DNA of 64,000 nt, from contig NZ_CP120836.1 of assembly GCF_049200465.1 (NCBI RefSeq), positions 372,001 through 436,000 on the forward strand. Direction: 5' to 3'. The translations under genes were made by a program, and so were the position numbers. The notes under the pieces were generated by a model. It worked only from the letters and a program-made list of their open reading frames with translations, ran no database searches and had not been told where the DNA came from. Below are positions 8,482 to 15,982 of the stretch, one piece after another (positions within the stretch are counted from its first letter, which is position 1; each line of letters begins with the position of its first letter). The DNA comes from Leptothermofonsia sp049200465 (GTDB lineage: Bacteria; Cyanobacteriota; Cyanobacteriia; Leptolyngbyales; Leptolyngbyaceae).

Positions 8482-9424
8482 GACCCTGACCTTAAACCGA
8501 CAGATTCAACAATTTTACGATGCGTCTTCTGCGCTGTGGGAGCAGATTTGGGGGGAGCATATGCACCACGGCTACTATGGAGCCGATGGGAAGCAGAAGA
8601 AAGACCGTCGTCAAGCACAAATCGATCTGATCGAGGAACTGCTGGCTTGGGCAAAGATTCAGGAAGCAAGCCAGATTTTGGATGTTGGATGTGGCATTGG
8701 GGGCAGTACTCTTTACCTGGCAAATAAGTTTAAAGCTTGTGCAACTGGAATTACCCTCAGCCCTGTGCAGGCAAACCGGGCACAGGAACGGGCACAGGCA
8801 GCAGGGATGGCTGGAAGTGATGAGGAGAGGAGCCGTTCAGAAGAGGGGGAAGATCGGGGCAGAGTTTCGTCAGCTTGCCGGACAACTTTTCCCCCTGAGT
8901 GCCCTCAGAAAAGGGCGATCGCCCAATTTCAAGTCGCTGATGCACTCAACCTGCCTTTTGCAGACCAGTCCTTCGACCTGATCTGGTCGCTGGAAAGTGG
9001 TGAACACATGCCCGACAAAGTGAAATTTCTTCAGGAGTGCTATCGGGTTTTGCAACCGGGAGGCACATTTTTGCTGGTGACCTGGTGCCATCGCCCTACG
9101 GATGAACAACCTCTGACTGCAAATGAGCGCAAGCATCTGGAAGACATCTACCGGGTGTATTGTTTACCCTACGTGATTTCCTTACCTCAGTATGAGGCGA
9201 TCGCTCGCTCCTGTGGCTTCCAAAATATTCGCACGGCTGACTGGTCTACCGCAGTTGCCCCATTTTGGGATGTGGTGATTGACTCTGCCTTCACGCCCAA
9301 GGCTTTGATTGGGCTGCTCCGCTCAGGCTGGATGACGATTCAGGCGGCGTTATCACTGGGTTTGATGCGGCGGGGCTACCAGCGAGGGCTGATTCGATTT
9401 GGTCTACTCTGCGCCACTCGCTAA
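8480..9424 (+). CDS. Gamma-tocopherol methyltransferase-like enzyme (VTE4 type) with an internal insert
   Basis: A 314-residue SAM-dependent methyltransferase. Motif I is LDVGCGIGG (67-75); ADALNLPF, FDLIWSLESGEHMPD and the PYVISLPQY region match the tocopherol C-methyltransferase group, which adds the 5-methyl of alpha-tocopherol in the last step of vitamin E synthesis. Between AQAAGM and QFQVADALNLPF, where relatives have only a few residues, there are about 35 extra residues (about 112-147), rich in Glu, Arg and Ser and with no family motif. The insert keeps the frame and lies in a surface loop of the Rossmann fold. The neighbouring phytyltransferase gene supports the pathway. Confidence 0.87.
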   Translation: MTLTLNRQIQQFYDASSALWEQIWGEHMHHGYYGADGKQKKDRRQAQIDLIEELLAWAKIQEASQILDVGCGIGGSTLYLANKFKACATGITLSPVQANRAQERAQAAGMAGSDEERSRSEEGEDRGRVSSACRTTFPPECPQKRAIAQFQVADALNLPFADQSFDLIWSLESGEHMPDKVKFLQECYRVLQPGGTFLLVTWCHRPTDEQPLTANERKHLEDIYRVYCLPYVISLPQYEAIARSCGFQNIRTADWSTAVAPFWDVVIDSAFTPKALIGLLRSGWMTIQAALSLGLMRRGYQRGLIRFGLLCATR

Positions 9425-9435
9425 AGCTTTCTATG

Positions 9436-9538
9436 GATAGCAGTAAGCGTTTGGATTGTGATGCGGGCAGGAATTTCACCCCTGCTATGAAGGCAGTGCC
9501 CCCACACCCCCTTGTCCTAACCAAAATGCAAGGCTATA
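9436..9538. repeat. TATAGC-family element, diverged copy (A4)
   Basis: About 100 bp between the two tocopherol genes. The right end AAGGCTATA and the segments TTGTCCTAACC and CACCCCTG resemble the family; the left end is eroded. Less certain than the other copies. Confidence 0.45.
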
Positions 9539-9613
9539 TCTTTCCTCCCAGGGGAGATATGCCAATGACGAACAATAGTGTAAAGTCCAGGGCTAGAGTC
9601 TGATTTTTTGCCC

Positions 9614-10600
9614 ATGAGCCGGATTGCTTCTAAACCTGCCAGTTTTTCAGCGAAACCTGTCCGAATCTCCTGGCTACAACGTCGATTTCCCTGGTTCTAC
9701 GCTTTTTGGAAATTCTCCCGTGCCCATACGGTAATTGGCACGACCCTGAGCGTATTTGGGCTGTATTTCATTGTTCTAGCTCGCACTTTCTCTGATGCCA
9801 CTGCTTCCAGTGCGCTTTCTTTAACTTCACTGTTTATTACTCTTTTTGCCTGTTTGTGTGGCAACATCTACATCGTCGGGCTGAATCAGCTAGAAGATGT
9901 GGGGATCGACCGGATCAATAAGCCCCATCTACCGTTAGCCTCAGGAGAGTTTTCCCGTTGGGAAGGGCAGTTCATTGTTTGGGTGACCGGTGTTCTGGCA
10001 ATCGCCCTCTCCTTGCTTCAGGGACCTTACCTGCTGGTAATGGTCAGCAGCAGCCTGCTGATTGGAACGGCTTACTCTCTACCCCCCATTCGCCTGAAAC
10101 GATTTCCTTTCTGGGCATCGCTGTGTATCTTCACAGTGCGGGGAGTGATTGTTAACCTGGGGTTGTTTTTGCACTTCAGCCAGGGAGAGGCGATTCCTCC
10201 CAATGTCTGGGCACTGACGTTGTTTGTGTTGGTGTTTACGTTTGCGATCGCCATCTTCAAAGACATGCCGGATGCGGAAGGCGATCGCCAGTACAACATC
10301 TCTACATTGACCCTGAAACTGGGACAAAAAGCGGTATTTGATTTATCCCGCTGGGTCTTGACCGTTTGTTATGCAGGCATGGTTCTGGCTGGAATTAGGG
10401 GACTACCGGATGTCCATATTCCCTTCCTGATCACCACTCATTTAATTGTCCTTTCACTCCTCTGGTTGCGTAGTTTTTGGGTCAATCTAAAAGACAAAGG
10501 TTCAATTAGCCGCTTCTATCAGTTCATCTGGAAATTGTTCTTTTTGGAGTACATCATGTTTGCGATCGCCTGCTGGTTACAGTCGGTTTCAAATGCATAA
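9614..10600 (+). CDS. hpt: Homogentisate phytyltransferase (UbiA family)
   Basis: About 328 residues from ATG 9614 (an upstream in-frame TTG at 9608 is less likely). It is a polytopic membrane prenyltransferase with both Asp-rich signatures: NQLEDVGIDRINKPHLPLA (first) and KDMPDAEGDRQYNIST (second). Together these match homogentisate phytyltransferase (VTE2/Slr1736 type), which joins phytyl diphosphate to homogentisate, the committed step of tocopherol synthesis. The co-oriented methyltransferase about 190 bp upstream acts at the last step of the same route. About nine membrane segments are seen. Confidence 0.9.
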   Translation: MSRIASKPASFSAKPVRISWLQRRFPWFYAFWKFSRAHTVIGTTLSVFGLYFIVLARTFSDATASSALSLTSLFITLFACLCGNIYIVGLNQLEDVGIDRINKPHLPLASGEFSRWEGQFIVWVTGVLAIALSLLQGPYLLVMVSSSLLIGTAYSLPPIRLKRFPFWASLCIFTVRGVIVNLGLFLHFSQGEAIPPNVWALTLFVLVFTFAIAIFKDMPDAEGDRQYNISTLTLKLGQKAVFDLSRWVLTVCYAGMVLAGIRGLPDVHIPFLITTHLIVLSLLWLRSFWVNLKDKGSISRFYQFIWKLFFLEYIMFAIACWLQSVSNA

Positions 10601-10674
10601 ACCACTCTTCAGCCGCTAATGGTTCACCAAAGGAACTTTGCCTGATTATCTAAACCCGGAAAAACCAATTTAGG

Positions 10675-10724
10675 GGGTTTTGAAGGGTTGCAAACTTTTC
10701 AAAATCTGCCTGGCAGACTACTAG
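10675..10724 (+). repeat. CTAG-bounded D module, partial copy (D1)
   Basis: About 50 bp ending TGGCAGACTACTAG, nearly identical to the right end of the full D copy at 52930-53038. The left half is missing or too diverged to place. Confidence 0.5.
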
Positions 10725-10743
10725 CCCCTAGTGTTGCAAACAC

Positions 10744-10842
10744 TGGTGGACGATAGCATAAGTCCAGTAACCATTGGGTTGGGAAGTGGGGAGAGTAGGA
10801 AGGAGCCAGAATGGTATCCGTATTCTCGCCGTGCTGTACTAG
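10744..10842 (+). repeat. CTAG-bounded B module (B1)
   Basis: About 99 bp beginning TGGTGGACGAT and ending GTGCTGTACTAG. Matches B2 (13830-13926) and the reverse copy B3 (53035-53132) along almost its whole length. Non-coding. Confidence 0.82.
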
Positions 10843-10982
10843 TCCCGTGATATCAGGAAAGGCGGCATCCATCTTGTAGTATATGTACTATGCTCCCTTT
10901 CCAGATGAGATGGGCATAACTAAACCCGATTACCATCCACCTTTTAGAATAAGTTAGGCAACCCGTTGCAGGAGTTCGATTC

Positions 10983-13598
10983 GTGGAATCCCGTTATATC
11001 CCCGCTGAGATTGAGGAAAAGTGGCAGAAGACCTGGGCTGAGCAAGGTTTATACAAGACCCTGGAAGATGCTGGTAAACCCAAGTTTTATGCACTGTCCA
11101 TGTTTCCCTATCCATCGGGCAACCTGCACATGGGACACGTCCGCGTTTATACGATTGTGGATGTGATTGCACGAGTGCGCCGGATGCAGGGCTACCGGGT
11201 GCTGAATCCAATGGGCTGGGATGCCTTTGGCTTGCCTGCCGAAAACGCTGCCATTGAGAGGGGCATTCCCCCGGCAGATTGGACCTACCAGAACATTGCC
11301 CAGATGCGGCAACAGCTTGACCAGTTGGGCATCTCTTTCGACTGGGAACGGGAGGTGACCACCTGTGCGCCTGATTACTACAAGTGGACGCAGTGGATCT
11401 TTCTCCAGTTTTTCAAAGCGGGTCTGGCCTATCAGAAGGAGGCGACGGTCAACTGGGATCCGATCGACCAGACCGTGTTAGCCAATGAGCAGGTGGATAG
11501 TGAAGGCCGGTCGTGGCGATCTGGTGCCAAAGTTGAACGCAAGCAGTTGCGCCAGTGGTTCTTGAAGATTACGGATTACGCCGAGCAGTTGTTGAACGAC
11601 TTGGACAAGCTCAGCGGCTGGCCCGAAAAAGTCCGTTTGATGCAGGCAAACTGGATTGGGAAGTCCACTGGAGCGCAAGTCACCTTCAAAACGGAGACTG
11701 GTGATGAGCTGCTCGTTTTTACCACCCGTCCCGATACACTCTGGGGAGCGACTTTCATGGTGCTGTCGCCAGAGCATCCCCTGGTGGAAAAGCTGACCAA
11801 ACCCAAACAAGCAAAAGCCATCAAAACCTATCAGAAAGAAGCGGCTGCCAAAAGCGAGATTGATCGCACCGCCGAAGGGCGAGAAAAAACCGGCGTCTGG
11901 ACGGGTAGCTATGCTATCAATCCAGTAAATGATGAAAAGATTCCTATCTGGATTGCGGATTACGTTTTGATGGACTATGGTACGGGCGCAATTATGGCCG
12001 TACCTGCCCATGACCAGCGTGACTTTGAGTTTGCCAGAACATTCCAGTTGCCGATCAAAGTGGTGGTGCAACCCAAAGACCAAACGCTGGATGCCGCTAC
12101 CATGACAGAAGCCTATCCAGGAGAAGGGGTGATGGTTAACTCTGGCCCTCTGGACGGGGTACCTGCCGGAAAGGAAAAAGGGCAGAGCGTTGAAGCGGCG
12201 GTTGCCTGGTTAGAAAAGAACAGTAAGGGCAAGGGAACAGCCAACTATCGTCTGCGTGACTGGTTGATTTCCCGCCAGCGTTACTGGGGAGCCCCAATTC
12301 CCATCATTCACTGCCCCAAATGCGGTGCGGTGCCAGTTCCTGATGAAGATTTGCCCGTGCGCTTGCCAGAGGAAGTTGAGTTCTCTGGACGGGGACCTTC
12401 ACCGTTGGCAAAGTTAGACTCCTGGATAAATGTTCCCTGCCCGACCTGTGGCACTCCCGCAAAGCGGGAAACGGACACGATGGATACCTTCATCTGCTCA
12501 TCGTGGTATTTCTTGCGCTATCCCGATGCCAGGAACGAACAACAGGCATTTGATCCAAAGAAAACGAATGATTGGATGCCCGTAGATCAGTATGTGGGTG
12601 GTATTGAACATGCCATTTTGCACCTGCTATACTCACGCTTTTTCACCAAAGTGCTGCGCGATCGCGGCTTGCTCAACTTTGATGAACCTTTTGAGCGGTT
12701 GCTGACTCAGGGAATGGTGCAGGGCAAAACTTACAAGAATCCACGCACCGGAAAGTATGTGTTGCCAATGAATATTGCTGATTTGAGCAATCCTGTTGAT
12801 CCCGAAACAGGCGAACGCCTGGAAGTGGTCTACGAAAAAATGTCTAAATCCAAATATAACGGGGTTGCTCCGGGGGACGTGGTGAGCAAGTATGGAGCTG
12901 ACACGGCCCGTATGTTCATTTTGTTCAAAGCTCCCCCTGAAAAGGATCTGGAATGGGATGAAGCCGATGTGGAAGGGCAGTTTCGGTTCTTGAACCGGGT
13001 CTGGCGATTGGTGAACGAATTTGGAGGACAGGAGTCAGGAGCCAGGAGTCAGGAGGCGGGAGTCAGAAGTCAGAAGTCAGGAGGCGGGAGTCAGAAAGTA
13101 GAACTGAGTAAACCAGAAAAAGACTTGCGGCGGGCGATTCATACGGCTATCAAAGCGGTTACTGAAGATCTGGATGGTGACTACCAGTTCAACACCGCCG
13201 TATCGGAGCTGATGAAGCTGAGTAATGCGTTGACCGATGCTCCCTGTAAGGATTCGCCAGTCTATGCGGAAGGCATTAAGGTGCTGTTGATCTTGCTGGC
13301 TCCGTTTGCGCCCCACATTGCCGAAGAACTATGGCATAATTTGGGTCAGGTTGGCTCTGTGCATAGCCAATCCTGGTTAAAGGTAGACCCGGCAGCTCTG
13401 GTTGCCGATGAAATTACGCTCGTCATTCAAATCAATGGCAAGACCCGGGGAGCCCTGCAAGCCTCCGCCCAATTGAGTCAGGAAGAGCTGGAGCAGTTTG
13501 CCCGCGAGTCGGAGATTGCTCAAAAGTACATTGAGGGGAAAGTAATTAAAAAGGTGATTGTCGTTCCCGGCAAGCTGGTCAATTTTGTGGTTGCCTGA
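10983..13598 (+). CDS. leuS: Leucyl-tRNA synthetase with an in-frame repeat insert
   Basis: An 871-residue class I aminoacyl-tRNA synthetase that charges tRNA-Leu. Seen: the HIGH-type motif as NLHMGH (about 47-52), the KMSKS motif in YEKMSKSKYNG (about 619), a CP1 editing domain with TTRPDTLWGATF and a C-terminal anticodon-binding region. The GTG at 10983 gives the family N-terminus MESRYIPAEIEEKWQ. At 13021-13099 the coding sequence is replaced by short repeats of GGAGTCAGG/AGTCAGA type, adding about 27 residues of Gly-Gln-Ser-Arg sequence (residues about 680-706) between the Rossmann/KMSKS part and the anticodon domain. The frame is preserved, so the enzyme is presumably functional. Confidence 0.96.
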   Translation: MESRYIPAEIEEKWQKTWAEQGLYKTLEDAGKPKFYALSMFPYPSGNLHMGHVRVYTIVDVIARVRRMQGYRVLNPMGWDAFGLPAENAAIERGIPPADWTYQNIAQMRQQLDQLGISFDWEREVTTCAPDYYKWTQWIFLQFFKAGLAYQKEATVNWDPIDQTVLANEQVDSEGRSWRSGAKVERKQLRQWFLKITDYAEQLLNDLDKLSGWPEKVRLMQANWIGKSTGAQVTFKTETGDELLVFTTRPDTLWGATFMVLSPEHPLVEKLTKPKQAKAIKTYQKEAAAKSEIDRTAEGREKTGVWTGSYAINPVNDEKIPIWIADYVLMDYGTGAIMAVPAHDQRDFEFARTFQLPIKVVVQPKDQTLDAATMTEAYPGEGVMVNSGPLDGVPAGKEKGQSVEAAVAWLEKNSKGKGTANYRLRDWLISRQRYWGAPIPIIHCPKCGAVPVPDEDLPVRLPEEVEFSGRGPSPLAKLDSWINVPCPTCGTPAKRETDTMDTFICSSWYFLRYPDARNEQQAFDPKKTNDWMPVDQYVGGIEHAILHLLYSRFFTKVLRDRGLLNFDEPFERLLTQGMVQGKTYKNPRTGKYVLPMNIADLSNPVDPETGERLEVVYEKMSKSKYNGVAPGDVVSKYGADTARMFILFKAPPEKDLEWDEADVEGQFRFLNRVWRLVNEFGGQESGARSQEAGVRSQKSGGGSQKVELSKPEKDLRRAIHTAIKAVTEDLDGDYQFNTAVSELMKLSNALTDAPCKDSPVYAEGIKVLLILLAPFAPHIAEELWHNLGQVGSVHSQSWLKVDPAALVADEITLVIQINGKTRGALQASAQLSQEELEQFARESEIAQKYIEGKVIKKVIVVPGKLVNFVVA
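13021..13099 (+). repeat. Heptamer-like GTCAGGA/GTCAGAA repeats inside leuS
   Basis: Overlapping units such as GGAGTCAGGAGCCAGGAGTC and AGTCAGAAGTCAGAAGTC fill about 79 bp within leuS. The same unit appears at about 15795-15815 and, in weaker form, inside the PBP1C gene at about 17519-17541. Short tandemly repeated repetitive sequences of 7 bp are known from filamentous cyanobacteria. Confidence 0.8.
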
Positions 13599-13601
13599 TC
13601 C

Positions 13602-13793
13602 ATGCAAACTGATCGCCTGACCCTGGTGCTGGTATTGATCGTCGGGCTTGCTGCGACTGCGATCGGGGTACGCAACCTAATTTGGTTGGTCAAATTCGTT
13701 AATTTATTCCCCGCCGAGCTTCGCCACCATTATAGCGATCGCCACCAGGCTCTGGAACCCCTGGTTGGGGGCGAAGTCTCCGTATCCCCTTAA
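13602..13793 (+). CDS. Small membrane protein with a repeat-derived C-terminus (63 aa)
   Basis: Begins 3 bp after leuS and probably shares its transcript. Residues 6-35 are hydrophobic (one or two membrane segments: LTLVLVLIVGLAATAIGV then NLIWLVKFVNLF). From residue 44 on, the codons and the stop lie inside the TATAGC-family element that begins at 13731, so the last 20 residues are not ancestral. The original protein was probably of similar length or longer. No function is known to me. Confidence 0.55.
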   Translation: MQTDRLTLVLVLIVGLAATAIGVRNLIWLVKFVNLFPAELRHHYSDRHQALEPLVGGEVSVSP

Positions 13794-13827
13794 AACCAAT
13801 GTCCTAAGCAACCTGGCGACAGCTATA
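13731..13827 (+). repeat. TATAGC-family element (A3), alternate arm type
   Basis: 97 bp from TATAGCGATCGCCACCAGG to CCTGGCGACAGCTATA. The two ends are inverted copies of each other. The interior has GGAACCCCTGGTTGGGGGCGAAG. Overlaps the 3' end of the 63-codon ORF. Confidence 0.85.
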
Positions 13828-13829
13828 AC

Positions 13830-13926
13830 TGGTGGACGATGACATCAGTCCAGCAACCCTTAGGTTGGGGAGTGGGGAGTCGGAGGGAGCCAGAATGGTA
13901 TCCGTATTCCCGCCGTGCTGTATTAG
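13830..13926 (+). repeat. CTAG-bounded B module (B2)
   Basis: About 97 bp, abutting the A3 element. Begins TGGTGGACGATGACATCAG and ends CCGTGCTGTATTAG; a partial repeat of the end (GTGCTGTACTAGTGAAG) follows directly. Confidence 0.82.
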
Positions 13927-13938
13927 TGAAGTGCTGTA

Positions 13939-15717
13939 CTAGTGAAGTGGTAGTAGAATCTCAAATTCTGTGCCTGTGCCTGATGTGGTGGCATGGCGCG
14001 ATCGCACCTCCAGCTTACCTCCGTGTTTTGCTGTCACGATCTGGTAACTCACTGCCAGGCTGGTTTCCTTCTCTGCCCGTTTCTTGACAGAGAATGAGTC
14101 TAGAATTTGCTTTTGGGCTTTGGGTGACAATCCAGGTCCATTATCTGCGATACAAATGGAGACCCAGCGAGAAGTTCCGCTGCCAGAACCTTCTAAGAAA
14201 CGAACCTGGGTTGTGATCGCGATTGTGGGCTTGAACGATGGAGCATGGGAGCCACCATTTTGCATAGTTTTGAAATCGAGATCAATCTGCTGGCTGACCG
14301 CTTCATTCAGCAAAGCGTTGATTGCATTGCTCAAAATGTTCATAAACACCTGGTTAAGCTGCCCCGCATAACAGGGCACTGGAGGTAAATGTCCATAGTT
14401 TCTGACAATTTGAATCTCACTGGTGAGGCGGCTTTTGAGCAACAGAACAATGCTGTCAATCAATTCGTGCAGATTTGCAGGTTTGGGGTAGACCTCATCA
14501 ATGTGGCAAAAGTTTTGCAGACTGGTTGCTAATTTTGACAGGCGATCAGCCCCAGAACGAATGCTTTCAATGGTTTGCGGCAGATCCTGGCGCAGGTAAT
14601 CGACTTCTAACTCCTCTCTGAGATGTCGGAGTTCAACGGGTGGATTGGGCAAGTGCTTCTCATAAGCATCCAGCAATTGCAGTAAGTTCTTGCTGTATTC
14701 CATTACATGGCTTAAATTGCCCCAAATGAAGCTAACAGGGTCCAAAATTTCGTGAGCCACCCCATCGACCAGACGCCCCAGGTTTGCCATTTTGTCGCTC
14801 TGGATCATCTGTGCCTGAGTTCGTTCATACCTGACCTGGGTTTCAATACCGCGAATTTGCCAGTAGGCGATATTGAGGGCATGAGTATCCAGCAGGTAGT
14901 AAGAGTGAGGCTTTATTTTTACCAGGATAGGTTCGCTCAGGAGTTCGGGCGATCGCCGTAATGCCTGATGAGCAGCCGCCAGGATTGGAGTGGTTCCCGG
15001 TAACTGCAAAATTTCACTCCGCACATAGCTATATAGAACCTGCAAAGACTCTTTCAAGAAGAACTTAATCCCATGGGGACGAATCAGTGCCTCCAGCAAC
15101 CGCCGCCGAGAAAGCATTCCCACAAACTTTCCCCGATTCACCAGAACAGCAGCCGGTAGTAAAGGATTTTGCTCAAACACCTGGGCAAGTTCGCACCCCA
15201 GACAGCTCAGCTCAATTTGAAAATGGTACAGGGGCAAATCTTGAAGCGTAGACTCCAAATGCAATGCGTGATTGCTTCCTTCACTCAGGGTGGGAGGTGT
15301 AAATTGCAGATTAGATTCGTTTGGCACAAGGTGACAGAACAAAGTAGCAACCCCGGATTGTGAAAGGTGAGCGTTTTTCGGCGAACAATTTTTTCTAGGT
15401 TGCCCAAATTTATCAGGTTGATAACCCGACGAGAAGAGGGGCGAGGGCCAGGTAAAATTTATGCCCTGTGCCAGTGCGGACTTGATTTCGCTCCTTGATT
15501 CCAACTGCGTTGATGTACACAACTGCTTCAGGCTCCTCCTATACCTTGGAGTAGACACACAAATCGCCAGTATGCAGTTCTCAAGGAGCAAGTGAATTGG
15601 GACGTATGGATTTACGGTTTTTCGTTTTAACTGTTGGCTGATACGTAAGCTACTTATCAACAGTATCCAAAATGCGTTGCTGAAAAGCAGTATGAATCGA
15701 AACGAAGTTTCGAGCAT
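13939..15717 (-). CDS. Histidine kinase-like protein with CBS-like N-terminal part and degenerate ATP lid
   Basis: The frame is open for 592 codons from ATG 15717, but the first about 150 residues have no family character. A TTG at 15258 opens LESTLQDLPLYHFQ, where similarity to cyanobacterial CBS-like kinases seems to begin, so the true start is uncertain. CBS-like region about 175-275, H-box LGRLVDGVAHEILDPVSF (H322), N-box NQVFMNILSNAINALL, and a D-box IADNGPGLS. The G2 box, normally GTGLGLA, reads ETSLAVS, and the F-box is DSFSVKK. This would weaken ATP-lid closure. The role is probably sensory, possibly as a poor or inactive kinase. No response regulator is adjacent. Confidence 0.72.
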   Translation of the reverse strand: MLETSFRFILLFSNAFWILLISSLRISQQLKRKTVNPYVPIHLLLENCILAICVSTPRYRRSLKQLCTSTQLESRSEIKSALAQGINFTWPSPLFSSGYQPDKFGQPRKNCSPKNAHLSQSGVATLFCHLVPNESNLQFTPPTLSEGSNHALHLESTLQDLPLYHFQIELSCLGCELAQVFEQNPLLPAAVLVNRGKFVGMLSRRRLLEALIRPHGIKFFLKESLQVLYSYVRSEILQLPGTTPILAAAHQALRRSPELLSEPILVKIKPHSYYLLDTHALNIAYWQIRGIETQVRYERTQAQMIQSDKMANLGRLVDGVAHEILDPVSFIWGNLSHVMEYSKNLLQLLDAYEKHLPNPPVELRHLREELEVDYLRQDLPQTIESIRSGADRLSKLATSLQNFCHIDEVYPKPANLHELIDSIVLLLKSRLTSEIQIVRNYGHLPPVPCYAGQLNQVFMNILSNAINALLNEAVSQQIDLDFKTMQNGGSHAPSFKPTIAITTQVRFLEGSGSGTSRWVSICIADNGPGLSPKAQKQILDSFSVKKRAEKETSLAVSYQIVTAKHGGKLEVRSRHATTSGTGTEFEILLPLH

Positions 15718-15749
15718 ACAGTACCTATTTCATACCCAAATTCAGCAAG

Positions 15750-15815
15750 GTCAGAAAGAAGGAAGAAAGAAGAAAGAAGAAAGAAGAAAGAGAAGCCAGG
15801 AGTCAGGAGCCAGGA
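15750..15815. repeat. Purine heptamer tandem repeats
   Basis: About 44 bp of AAGAAAG/AGAAGAA units followed by GCCAGGAGTCAGGAGCCAGG, the same unit type as in leuS. Upstream of the histidine kinase reading frame; non-coding. Confidence 0.75.
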
Positions 15816-15901
15816 GGGGAGAGGGGCAGGAGTAGGCGAGTGGGGGTGTAATGGAGCCCTGGATGTAAAAAGCAATCCCCCCATCCTCCCATCCACTCAT
15901 C

Positions 15902-15970
15902 TATAGCTCTACGCGGGTGCGTTAAGACATTGGAATTAGAGAGGGAGTGGGGGCACAGCCCCCACTCCCC
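15902..15970 (-). repeat. TATAGC-family half element (A2)
   Basis: TATAGCTCTACGCGGGTGCG through the GGGGGCACAGCCCCC palindrome, then the other arm is absent. Lies 13 bp before the PBP1C start and contains a spurious upstream in-frame ATG (15947). Confidence 0.75.
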
Positions 15971-15982
15971 CATTTACAATTA

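Larger units (their letters stand above)
10601..10982. other. Repeat-filled gap before leuS
   Basis: Holds a D-module remnant whose right end is at 10724, a fragment of a C-module end (10728-10743), and a full B module (10744-10842). No gene. GTTGCAGGAG at 10966-10975 is a possible leuS ribosome-binding site. Confidence 0.6.

Noticed and set aside
15258..15717. N-terminal 150 codons of the CBS-like kinase as real coding sequence
   Set aside because: No family similarity and no hydrophobic or domain pattern of the kind seen after residue 154; kept only as start uncertainty.
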